A stretch of 64,000 nucleotides of DNA from assembly GCF_004521915.1 (NCBI RefSeq), contig NZ_SDKD01000010.1, positions 130,213-194,212 on the forward strand, given 5' to 3'. Below are positions 42,973 to 51,158 of this stretch, piece by piece. The notes under the pieces are model-generated. The model saw only the letters and a list, made by a program, of their open reading frames with translations. It ran no database searches and had not been told where the DNA came from. Both the position numbers and the translations under genes were made by a program. Source of the DNA: Brevibacillus migulae. Its GTDB lineage: Bacteria; Bacillota; Bacilli; Brevibacillales; Brevibacillaceae. The first letter of the stretch is position 1. Each line of letters opens with the position of its first letter.

Positions 42973-42993
42973 AAATCGTAATGATTACGATTG
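42973..42993 (-). promoter_or_regulatory. Zur box, distal copy, before the cnt-like operon
   Basis: Arms AAATCGTAAT and ATTACGATTG around G. Nineteen of 20 arm bases match the Bacillus Zur consensus. Confidence 0.78.
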
Positions 42994-43182
42994 TCACCGG
43001 TTTTAATCATACCCAGAATTTGGTTGCTCGTCAACAACGAACTTGACGTTCTATTTTTCTGCAAAAAGTGGACCAGCCTTCCCGCTATCGCCGTCAAACC
43101 ACTTAACGTTGCTCTTGACACCATAAATTTAGAAAACTTTGCTTCGCCAAGCCTTTGGCCGAGCCTTACTAGCAATTATGCA

Positions 43183-43208
43183 GATAAGAATTTTTAAAAA
43201 TTCTTATC
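43183..43208. repeat. Perfect 26-bp palindrome
   Basis: GATAAGAATTTTT followed directly by its reverse complement. It is A/T-rich and has no loop, in an otherwise featureless 43000-43212 stretch between the cnt-like operon and the amidohydrolase remnant. It could be an operator or a weak bidirectional terminator. Confidence 0.7.
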
Positions 43209-43212
43209 AACG

Positions 43213-43238
43213 AAAAAAGGACTACCTGGAGGCAGTCC
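43213..43238 (-). terminator. Terminator of the binding-protein/amidase cluster
   Basis: Minus-strand arms GGACTGCC and GGTAGTCC (one mismatch) followed by six T, about 70 nt beyond the amidohydrolase remnant. Confidence 0.78.
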
Positions 43239-43305
43239 CATGTAAAATATCGGTGTTTGATGGTGATCAATTGGAAACCGAGTGCATTTTTTATTTAACG
43301 CAACC

Positions 43306-43948
43306 TCAGGACTCTACCTCTCCATCATGCAAATACGAGATTGCATTCTGCACTCGCATGGCCGTACCGATTTGCAAACACCGTTCGTCGATATTGAAGC
43401 GTGGATGATGAACCGGATAGATTACGCCAGCCTCTTCATTGCGGCAGCCCCGATTGTAAAAGGCAGCAGGTGCTTTTTCGGCAAAAAGGCAAAGTCCTCT
43501 ACCCCCATATTGGCAAATTCCTTGATCTGCACATGCTCCGCTCCCAGGAGCTGTTCTCCTGCTCGCCTTACCCGGTCGACCATCCGATCATCGTTGATCA
43601 GCGATGTATAGCTGGGGGTGTCATATGGGCATCATGGCCGCATGCGTGCATTTTTCCAAGAGTCGCAGATTTGTAGCTTACCTCGTTTTGCTCTAGAATG
43701 GGCAAGGCGTCCATATCCCCGCGCAGGGCGACGGTTTTCCCTTCCAAGCCCCCTTGGATGAAGCCGACAATGCCTGTCGAAGCCACTACCTCATAAGGAA
43801 TATCCATCTCTTCCAAGTAGCGAATGATCTGATCCTTTGTTCGAAACTCCTCCATCCCCAGCTCCGGATGTTGGTGAAAATCACGTCGCACTTCGATTAA
43901 CCACGGCAAGATTTCCTCCGAACGCTTCCAAATCTCGGCGATCCCCAT
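43306..43948 (-). pseudogene. M20 amidohydrolase remnant with internal deletion and frameshift
   Basis: The N-terminal ~110 residues of an M20D amidohydrolase are intact (RRDFHQHPELGMEE, ALRGDMDALPI, MHACGHDAHMT with metal ligands). Directly after that, at about 43617, the sequence jumps to the C-terminal region in another frame (SLINDDRMVDRVRRAGEQLL, ANMGVEDFAFF, YPVHHPRFNIDERCLQIG). The central ~200 residues, including the dimerisation domain, are gone. A further one-base shift near a T-run separates VEDFAFF from APAAFYNRGC. No functional enzyme can be made. The family hydrolyses N-acyl amino acids or aminobenzoyl-type amides. It was the third gene of the cluster starting at 46523. Confidence 0.88.
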
Positions 43949-43979
43949 GACACCGTTCCCCTCTCGTCCTTTTTTTGAT

Positions 43980-44867
43980 TTAAAACTTCAGGGAAAATAA
44001 AGCTTTCGGCATGCGATACTTAGCTGTTTTCAATGGATTCACCAGCTGCGAAATGCGCAGATCTCCGCTGATGCCCATGGCCATGATGATTTCGTTGTCC
44101 GACAAACCTGTGATCCGTTGCCGCAAAAAGTGAAACATTTGCTCGGTAGCTTGTTCACAGGCCTCGTCAGCCGTCTCGGCAGAAGCAATCACATAAAAAT
44201 CTTCGTCATTTTCAACAACCGGCACGGAAAAAGATTGCCCTTTCAATACTTCAACCTGTACGCGAACCGAACCGGCCACCTCCACTCCACAGATCGGCAC
44301 TTCACCATCTCCCATTGCTGCATGAAGATCCCCCATTGCCAAAAGCGCTCCAGGAATACGCACAGGCAGGTACACATGAGCTCCTGCCGCGATTTCCTGT
44401 GTATCCATGTTGCCGCCATGAGATCCAGGTGAAATCGTCAAGACACTCCCCTCGGCTGGAGCTACACCGATTACGCCAATCATCGGGCGAACGGGAAGCA
44501 GCAAATCTTCCTTGAGCTTTACGAATCCGTTCTTAATCTTTAATTTGCGGACTTCCGGATACTCTACACAACGCTTTAATACGCCCGCTCCCGGCCGGAT
44601 GCGCATGGTTCCTACTTCAGCAACTTGGATCGATAGAATGCTTACCTTCAGGGTGTCCCCCGGTTCCGCACCTGCGATGGCGAGCGGTCCGGTAGCCGGG
44701 TTGATATTCTGCAGCTTAAGAAACTCGTCACGCGTGTTTTCCTTCAACGCATCTTTGTAGCAGTCGTAAGTTTCAAATACCACCTCACTGCCAGATTTCA
44801 CAGACGCAATGGGTGCCATGTCATTTGCAAACGCAAAAATATGATGTTCTTTTTGGATGGTTGTCAT
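43980..44867 (-). CDS. Acetamidase/formamidase family protein
   Basis: A 295-residue FmdA_AmdA-family amidase, hydrolysing short amides such as formamide or acetamide to ammonia and the acid. Family hallmarks: NPATGPLAIAGAEPGDTLKVSI, MRIRPGAGVL, SPGSHGGNMDT, LAMGDLHAAMGDGEVPICGVEV, and a C-terminal MAMGISGDLRISQLVNP. Length is normal. It follows the binding-protein gene by 18 bp and precedes the amidohydrolase remnant by 31 bp, so the cluster once linked uptake with amide breakdown (inference). Confidence 0.9.
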   Translation of the reverse strand: MTTIQKEHHIFAFANDMAPIASVKSGSEVVFETYDCYKDALKENTRDEFLKLQNINPATGPLAIAGAEPGDTLKVSILSIQVAEVGTMRIRPGAGVLKRCVEYPEVRKLKIKNGFVKLKEDLLLPVRPMIGVIGVAPAEGSVLTISPGSHGGNMDTQEIAAGAHVYLPVRIPGALLAMGDLHAAMGDGEVPICGVEVAGSVRVQVEVLKGQSFSVPVVENDEDFYVIASAETADEACEQATEQMFHFLRQRITGLSDNEIIMAMGISGDLRISQLVNPLKTAKYRMPKALFSLKF

Positions 44868-44885
44868 TTGTTTCCCTCTCCCGCT

Positions 44886-46523
44886 TTACTCTTTGTATGC
44901 CCACTTGAAATCGATATACCCGACTGGATCAATCTGAATCCCCTTGACCGACTCACTCTGTACCCATGCGTTGACATCACTGAATATCCCCGTCACCGGC
45001 ATTTCATCCATCAAAATCGTTTCCGCCTCCAGCAAGTACTCCTTCCTTTTGGCCTCGTCCGCTTCCTTATACGCCTTGCGAATCAACTCACTGTATTTAC
45101 GATTGTGCCAGCCGGTAAGATTGGACGTGCCTTCTACCTCGATGAACTTTTCCAGAAAATTTATCGCATCGTTGTAATCTCCCGTCCAACTGGAGCGCGA
45201 GATGTCAAATTTCATCTGCGCCTGATCGTCCAAAAAAACCTTGGTTTCTTTGTTCAACAAGGTTACTTCGGCGCCTAAGACGCTTTTCCATTTTGCTTGC
45301 AGAACCTCCGCAATTTTTTTATTCCGATCTAAGGTGTTAAATAAATAGGTAAGCGGCGGAAGCTTGGTCAGACCCAGCTCCTTCATTCCTTCCGCTAATA
45401 ATTGCTTCGCCAGTACCGGATCATTGTCTTTGAAATAGCCGTTTGGGTTTAATGGAGCAGAGACAGGGACAAACCCAGTAAGCGGCGTTTGTCCTGCCTG
45501 CCCGATATGCTCCGCAATCTCTTGGCGATTGATCGCATAAGCAAATGCTTTCCGAATTTTTTCATTGGTAAATGGTATTCGCGTCGTATTAAACCTTATG
45601 TAGTAGGTGGTTGCTTTTGGCTGGGTAATCAGCTTCCCTTGCTCACGCAGCGGCTGGATTGCGTCTACCGGCAGCATGCTCATCGGTTGACCAGCCCAGT
45701 CCAGTTCACCGTTTTCAAACATGGCTAGCTCCGTATTCGCGTCGTCAACCATCGAAAACTCGATGGTCTCCAGCTTCACCGCCTCTTTGTCCCAGTATCG
45801 ATCATTTTTGACCAGCACCAGCTTCCTTTTGTGATGCCACTGTTTCAGCTTGAAAGGGCCATTGCTGATGAGTGTCTTTGGGTGATTCGCCCAATCCTTG
45901 TTGTTTTCGATCGTTTTCTGATGCTGCGGGTAGTAAAACGCCGCTACATGTAAAAAGTATGGAACCGGATTTTCCAACGTAACCTGCAAGGTCTTGTGAT
46001 CAATTACGCTGATTCCGACATCCTCTATCGCAGCCTCCCCTGCGTTATACGCCCGAGCATTTTTGATCACGAAATATTGGTAGGCCGAGCCTGATCCTGT
46101 CTTCGGATTGAGCGTGCGCAGCCAAGCATAGGCAAAATCGTATGCCGTGACAGGATCGCCATTCGTCCAGACGGCATCTCGCAACTTAAAAAGATACGTT
46201 TTTTTGTCTTTCGAGACCTTGATCTCTGAAGCAAGTGACGCCTGCGGTTGCCCATCCCGATCCAGTCGAACAAGTCCGTCAAACATCGCACGGATGATCG
46301 CCCCCGAGACGACGTCCTCCGCTCTTGACGGATCAAGAGTCGCTGGCTCTCCTGTATTCAATCGCAGCACCTGCTCCGTCTCAAGTGCTGGGCGAAAGCA
46401 AGTGGCAGCCTGTGACTCATTGCCTTCTGCAGCCACTTGTGCTGAGGACTGTGTCACGAATCCTGTCAGCAACAATGCGGCAGCCGTTACCGAACGGAAG
46501 AGGAAAAAAACTCCTTTCTTCAT
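44886..46523 (-). CDS. Oligopeptide-binding protein (OppA/DppE-type) without lipobox Cys
   Basis: A 545-residue SBP_bac_5 protein related to DppE/OppA (RLNTGEPATLDPSRAEDVVSG, DPVTAYDFAYAWLRTLNPKTGS, SNGPFKLKQWHHKRKLVLVKND). The signal peptide reads ALLLTGFVTQ, where such proteins normally have LTGC; a G-to-T change (TGC to TTC) would explain the loss of the lipidation cysteine. The protein may then be secreted free (SSA cleavage) or act without anchoring. ATG 46523 has GGAGG 10 nt upstream. No permease or ATPase gene is next to it, so it would rely on another transporter. The next genes are an amidase and a dead amidohydrolase. Confidence 0.88.
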   Translation of the reverse strand: MKKGVFFLFRSVTAAALLLTGFVTQSSAQVAAEGNESQAATCFRPALETEQVLRLNTGEPATLDPSRAEDVVSGAIIRAMFDGLVRLDRDGQPQASLASEIKVSKDKKTYLFKLRDAVWTNGDPVTAYDFAYAWLRTLNPKTGSGSAYQYFVIKNARAYNAGEAAIEDVGISVIDHKTLQVTLENPVPYFLHVAAFYYPQHQKTIENNKDWANHPKTLISNGPFKLKQWHHKRKLVLVKNDRYWDKEAVKLETIEFSMVDDANTELAMFENGELDWAGQPMSMLPVDAIQPLREQGKLITQPKATTYYIRFNTTRIPFTNEKIRKAFAYAINRQEIAEHIGQAGQTPLTGFVPVSAPLNPNGYFKDNDPVLAKQLLAEGMKELGLTKLPPLTYLFNTLDRNKKIAEVLQAKWKSVLGAEVTLLNKETKVFLDDQAQMKFDISRSSWTGDYNDAINFLEKFIEVEGTSNLTGWHNRKYSELIRKAYKEADEAKRKEYLLEAETILMDEMPVTGIFSDVNAWVQSESVKGIQIDPVGYIDFKWAYKE

Positions 46524-46739
46524 AGTGGATTGCCCTCCTTTATTATACGTCCGAAACCAATCGCAGGAATATTGCAAATATTTTTGCTTGATGACTACTT
46601 CGTGATGGCTTCTAGCCAAGCAACCATTGTTGATCAGTAAGGGCATACTATGAGAAACTCCGATTCTTTTAGTATTCATTGTTGATTCATTTCTATTCAT
46701 CGGTAGAATGAGTATTTTCACTGCTTCCAACTAAATTGC

Positions 46740-46768
46740 CGTGGTGGGTGAACAGGATTCCCACCACG
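46740..46768 (-). terminator. Strong hairpin after mrfB
   Basis: Nine-bp perfect arms CGTGGTGGG and CCCACCACG around 11 nt, about 30 nt after the mrfB stop codon. The T-run is poor, so termination strength is uncertain. Confidence 0.55.
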
Positions 46769-46796
46769 ACAGCTTTCTCGATCAAGAACTATCCTT

Positions 46797-48044
46797 CTAT
46801 TTATTTAATCGTTTTTGCAACCGATCGATCCGTTTTTGATACGCATTCCATTCACTCTTGGCGGGATAGCGCAGCAGCGTGCTCTTCTTACGCCACACTT
46901 CCATGGCCCGCTGCGTATAGTGCAATGCCTTTTCATAATCCTTGTACTGGTGTTCATAGATTTTCGCAGTTTCTACATAGATCTCCTCTGGGACATGGGC
47001 CGACTCTTTCATGGCATATTCCCAAGCAGCGACCGCCTTCTCCCAGCATTTCTGCTTTTTATAGATATGCCCCATCGCTGCCATCGCATGAACCTTGCGC
47101 CGATCACCGCTGCGCACGATTACCCGGTAATGGTCCAACGCGTGGGCATCCGCTCCTAGCGCTTCATGCCATCTGGCAATTTCAAACCGTTCATCGATAG
47201 ACGACATCTGCTGTTCTCTGGATAATACCAGCTTGGACATATGAATGTAGAGCGTAATCAGGGAGAGTACGTCCTTTTCATTGTGCTCGAGTATGCCCTC
47301 CATGATTTGCGGATCTTTTTGCTGCATGTATTCAAAATACAGCATGGGAGCCATCGCACCTGGAACATCGCTTTCCCGATGAATGCCCAGCTTTTCTTTT
47401 TCTACAATCGACAAACGACAAGATGGCAATTCATGCTTCCACAGCCTGCGAGCGCCGTGCAGCAAATCGACATGCCCAAACACCGGAAGAGCCGCGATCG
47501 AATCCCGTAGCAGTGTATGACGCGTCTTCACCTGCGGCCAGTCGAATGCTTTTCCGTTATACGTGACCAAATCCTTCGCATCATGGATATAATCGAGGAA
47601 CGACTGATACAAGACGAGCTCTACCTCAGGGGCAGGCAAAAAATGCTGCCTGACCACCACATGATCGTCCATGAATCGGCTGTAGCCTAACAAGAATATC
47701 GTGTTCCCCGTCCCGCCATGCAGTCCGGTTGTTTCCGTATCAAAGAAAAGCAAATCTCTCGGCATCCGGTCGGCGGTTGAAAGCGGATGAGTCATCCCCG
47801 CCTCCGCCCATGCCTCCATTACTTCAAATAACTGCTCAAACCGATAGTGTCCATGCCTCGTATGCAAAGGAAAGCAGAGCTCACGAAGGACGATGTGCTC
47901 TCCATCCACAGTATACGGCTTAGCCTGAAGCTGCTTCCATTTGTCCTCATGGAGAATCTGGGGTGAAGGCACGATCTTTTTCGTACTTTCCTGCGATAGA
48001 TGACCTTGCTCTTTGAATCGCTGCAGCTTGTTTTTAAGAGACAT
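46797..48044 (-). CDS. mrfB: Exonuclease MrfB (YprB family)
   Basis: A 415-residue DnaQ-like 3'-5' exonuclease that in B. subtilis works with MrfA in repair of mitomycin C lesions. The RNase H-like domain has LLFFDTETTGLHGGTGNTIFLLG (DxE), LVTYNGKAFDWPQVKTRH and HNEKDVLSLITLYIH with the last Asp. The C-terminal third is TPR-like helices (VAAWEYAMKESAHVPEEIYVETAKIYE). ATG 48044 lies inside the end of mrfA (11-nt overlap) with GGAGG about 8 nt upstream, so translation is coupled. Confidence 0.9.
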   Translation of the reverse strand: MSLKNKLQRFKEQGHLSQESTKKIVPSPQILHEDKWKQLQAKPYTVDGEHIVLRELCFPLHTRHGHYRFEQLFEVMEAWAEAGMTHPLSTADRMPRDLLFFDTETTGLHGGTGNTIFLLGYSRFMDDHVVVRQHFLPAPEVELVLYQSFLDYIHDAKDLVTYNGKAFDWPQVKTRHTLLRDSIAALPVFGHVDLLHGARRLWKHELPSCRLSIVEKEKLGIHRESDVPGAMAPMLYFEYMQQKDPQIMEGILEHNEKDVLSLITLYIHMSKLVLSREQQMSSIDERFEIARWHEALGADAHALDHYRVIVRSGDRRKVHAMAAMGHIYKKQKCWEKAVAAWEYAMKESAHVPEEIYVETAKIYEHQYKDYEKALHYTQRAMEVWRKKSTLLRYPAKSEWNAYQKRIDRLQKRLNK

Positions 48045-50322
48045 GCATATTGCCTCCTTGGGCAACGCGAAGCAAGGTTAAGGCCATTTCTTTTTCTCCT
48101 CCGTCATCCTCCGCAGCTCCTACACAAGACGGACATCCGGAGTGACAGGAGCAGGACGCGATGAGATGCTCTGCCTGTGACAATATCATTTCCATCTCTT
48201 TGTATACCTGTTCACTCAGACCGATTCCTCCTGGGTAGCGATCATAAAAAAAGATCGATGGTTGTCCCGTATGAATGGCTTTGCGCTGGGGCACTACGTG
48301 CAGATCCTGCGGGTCGCACATCACCTTCAGGGGAGCGACGTGCCGCAATACATGGGACAGTCCTGCCAGGCCCCGCTCCAGCTGCTCCTTGCCCAATGAA
48401 GCCATCAGCGCTTCCGGAAAGCTGATCCAAGCCGCATTGGTGTGCAGCTCTTCTTCGGGTAAATGGATTGGCCCTGATCCAATGTTTTCGTGCGTTTCAA
48501 ACTTGATTTTCTTGAAGATCGTAGCCATCGCGTGGACGGATACTTCCCCGTAGCCGAACTCAGTCTCTTGGCTCATTCGCCGCTCATCCTGCTCCAGCAC
48601 TTTCAGCGACACGGCCAGGTTGGCATCGGTATAGTAATCGACCTGCACCTCGCGAACAAATGCTTTCTTTTCTTCATAATCCAGTTTTTCCACCTGATAC
48701 TGTCTGCCTTGATGCAGATAGATCGCCTCTTCGTGCAATAAGGTGAGCGAACTGAACCGATCCATCTCGCCGATCACTTTTTCCTCCCCTCGTTCGGTGA
48801 TATCCACAATGACGACATTCTCCTGCGAGGCAGAGCGCAAGCTGATGTTGTGGGCAGGAAACGAATCATTCATCCAAAACCACTTGTTTTTCGAAAAGTG
48901 AAGGATCTGTTCCTCGGTCAGAAACTCCAGAATTTCCACGATCTCCGCATTGCCAAAGGTTTCCCCCTCTGAAAAAGGAAGCTCATAGGCAGCGCACTTC
49001 AAATGATCCACGAGAATGATCAAATTGTCCGGATTGATCCTGGCCGTCTCAGGACTTCGCTCCAGAAAATACTCGGGATGCTGGATGACATACTGATCCA
49101 GCGGCGAAGAGCTTCCGACCAAAATGACGGCGGACTCGCCTTGCCTGCGCCCTGCCCGTCCCGCTTGCTGCCATGTGCTGGCAACCGATCCTGGATAACC
49201 GGTGATCACGCATACCTGCAGCTGTCCGATATCGACGCCAAGCTCCAGGGCATTCGTGCTGACAACCCCGATGATCTCGCCATCCCGCAGGCCCTTCTCG
49301 ATCGCCCGTCGCTGGCTGGGCAGATATCCGCCGCGATAGCCTTGGATCGTCTTCGGCCCCAATTTCCGCTTGATCAGCTCTTGCAAATACGTAAGCAAAA
49401 TCTCCACTCTCACGCGGCTTCTGGCAAACAGAATGGTCTGGATTCCGTTGAGCAGGAATCGCTCCGTAATATCCCTAGCCTCCAGCGTAGCGCTTCGCCG
49501 TATATTGAGCTGGGGATTCACCACCGGTGGATTGTAGAAAATAAAATGCTTCACACCCGTTGGTGCACCGTTATTATCAACAAGCTGCATGGGCTCCTCT
49601 GTCAGATGCTCAGCAAGCTCCCGCGGATTGGCAATCGTCGCGGAGGTGCAAATGAATTGCGGCTTGCTGCCATAAAACTTGCAAATCCGTTTTAACCTGC
49701 GGATGACATTGGCGACATGGCTGCCGAAAACACCACGATATGTATGAAGCTCATCAATCACGATGAATTTCAAGTGCTCGAAAAACGAAACCCATTTTGT
49801 ATGATGCGGCAGAATGGCGGAATGAAGCATATCGGGGTTCGTAATGACGATATTGCCTGCTTTGCGCACCATTTGGCGAATATTCGCAGGCGTGTCCCCA
49901 TCATACGTTTCCGACTTAATCGGCAAGCCCATCTCACCAATCAATTCGAGCAATTCGCTTTTTTGATCTTGTGCCAGCGCTTTTGTTGGAAACAAATACA
50001 ACGCCCTGGCTTGCGGGTCTTCTGTCAACGTCTGTAAAATCGGCAAATGATAGCACATACTCTTGCCAGAAGCGGTAGGTGTTACCGCCACGATATGCTT
50101 ACCGCTGCGCACAGCTTCATAAGCAGTTGCCTGATGCGTATATAACGAGGTGATTCCTCTCTTCTCCAACGTTTCTCGAATGCGGCTGTCCAACGTATCA
50201 GGAAAGGAAACCGTACGTGCCTCTCGCGCGGGGATCGTTTCCCAACGAACGATATTGGCGGAAAACCGCGCCTCTTGCTGTAATTGGCTCAATATTTCAG
50301 ACATGGTCTGTTTTCTCATCAT
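48034..50322 (-). CDS. mrfA: DNA repair helicase MrfA (YprA family)
   Basis: A 762-residue DEAD/DEAH-type SF2 helicase. Motif I TPTASGKSMCYHLP, motif II IDELHTY (DELH), motif III TSATIANP, motif VI QQAGRAGRRQGES, then a C-terminal DUF1998-like zinc domain with four cysteines (SCSCHSGCPSCVG). B. subtilis MrfA unwinds 3' to 5' and removes mitomycin C adducts independently of UvrABC. ATG 50322 has AGAGGG 8 nt upstream; the longer N-terminal frame lacks any site. Forms an operon with mrfB. Confidence 0.92.
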   Translation of the reverse strand: MMRKQTMSEILSQLQQEARFSANIVRWETIPAREARTVSFPDTLDSRIRETLEKRGITSLYTHQATAYEAVRSGKHIVAVTPTASGKSMCYHLPILQTLTEDPQARALYLFPTKALAQDQKSELLELIGEMGLPIKSETYDGDTPANIRQMVRKAGNIVITNPDMLHSAILPHHTKWVSFFEHLKFIVIDELHTYRGVFGSHVANVIRRLKRICKFYGSKPQFICTSATIANPRELAEHLTEEPMQLVDNNGAPTGVKHFIFYNPPVVNPQLNIRRSATLEARDITERFLLNGIQTILFARSRVRVEILLTYLQELIKRKLGPKTIQGYRGGYLPSQRRAIEKGLRDGEIIGVVSTNALELGVDIGQLQVCVITGYPGSVASTWQQAGRAGRRQGESAVILVGSSSPLDQYVIQHPEYFLERSPETARINPDNLIILVDHLKCAAYELPFSEGETFGNAEIVEILEFLTEEQILHFSKNKWFWMNDSFPAHNISLRSASQENVVIVDITERGEEKVIGEMDRFSSLTLLHEEAIYLHQGRQYQVEKLDYEEKKAFVREVQVDYYTDANLAVSLKVLEQDERRMSQETEFGYGEVSVHAMATIFKKIKFETHENIGSGPIHLPEEELHTNAAWISFPEALMASLGKEQLERGLAGLSHVLRHVAPLKVMCDPQDLHVVPQRKAIHTGQPSIFFYDRYPGGIGLSEQVYKEMEMILSQAEHLIASCSCHSGCPSCVGAAEDDGGEKEMALTLLRVAQGGNMHVS

Positions 50323-50445
50323 GATGATCACCCTCTTCTCTCTATTGTACGAATGAATGTTCGCGGTGTAAATCACGAAAGACATTTTCCTCTTTTCTGA
50401 ATAGGGTATAGGAAACCAACTGCTGAGAACAGGGGTGTCGGATAG

Positions 50446-51063
50446 ATGGCATTTCAATTACCGGTCGGGATCGAGACCAAGCAAATCAAGCATGATCGCG
50501 TGACCATTTTGTACCCACAGATTAGCGGCCCTTCTCCTGCTGCAGCCAAAATCGTCAACAACGCCATTATCAGTCAGGTAAATGCGCTGATCAAGGAACA
50601 AGGCAAATATTTGACCTCCAATCAGTACGAAATGATCGGACATTATGAATTGAAAACCAATGAGCGCGGCATTCTCAGCCTTACCTTGAGCAACTACGCG
50701 ATGTCTACCCCCAGCGCACATGGGATGACCCTGCTCAAAGGCTTAACGTTTGATGTCAATACTGGCAGAATGTATCAGCTTCCTGATCTGTTCAAGCCCG
50801 GAGCTCCCTACGTCAATGTATTGTCCAGAGAAGTGCAAATCCAGATCCAGCTGCGGCAAATCCCTGTTCTATCCCCGTTCACTGCCATCTCGCCCAACCA
50901 GGACTTTTACCTGGCCGATAAATCCATCGTCCTCTTTTATCAGCTTTACGCCCTCGCACCATACTACTATGGCTTTCCGATGTTTCCCATCACCAACTAT
51001 ACACTGCTTCCTCTAGTGACGGATCAAAGCCCGATTAGCATTCTGGCGATTGACAGCCAGTAA
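50446..51063 (+). CDS. DUF3298/DUF4163-type protein
   Basis: A 205-residue protein with the RsiV-like extracytoplasmic fold: KIVNNAIISQVNALIKEQ, then YELKTNERGILSLTLSNYAMSTPSAHGMTLLKGLTFD, and LADKSIVLFYQLYALAPYYYGFP. In RsiV this domain binds lysozyme, but here there is no membrane anchor, anti-sigma domain or obvious signal peptide. Function unknown. AGGGGTG precedes the ATG. It is divergent from mrfA and ends at a terminator shared with the ABC operon. Confidence 0.82.
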   Translation: MAFQLPVGIETKQIKHDRVTILYPQISGPSPAAAKIVNNAIISQVNALIKEQGKYLTSNQYEMIGHYELKTNERGILSLTLSNYAMSTPSAHGMTLLKGLTFDVNTGRMYQLPDLFKPGAPYVNVLSREVQIQIQLRQIPVLSPFTAISPNQDFYLADKSIVLFYQLYALAPYYYGFPMFPITNYTLLPLVTDQSPISILAIDSQ

Positions 51064-51110
51064 GCTACTTTGAATGCTTTCCCGCCATTCGAAAACTTGG
51101 CTATGCTACG

Positions 51111-51147
51111 AAAAAAACTCCGATCCAGCAACGGATTCGGAGTTTTT
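51111..51147. terminator. Bidirectional terminator
   Basis: Arms AAAACTCCGA and TCGGAGTTTT with an inner CC/GG, between the DUF3298 gene and the ABC importer operon on the other strand. Confidence 0.88.
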
Positions 51148-51158
51148 CATTTATTGGC

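Noticed and set aside
43139..43676. Several plus-strand open frames across the amidohydrolase remnant
   Set aside because: They are antisense to sequence that clearly encodes M20 motifs and lack ribosome-binding sites.
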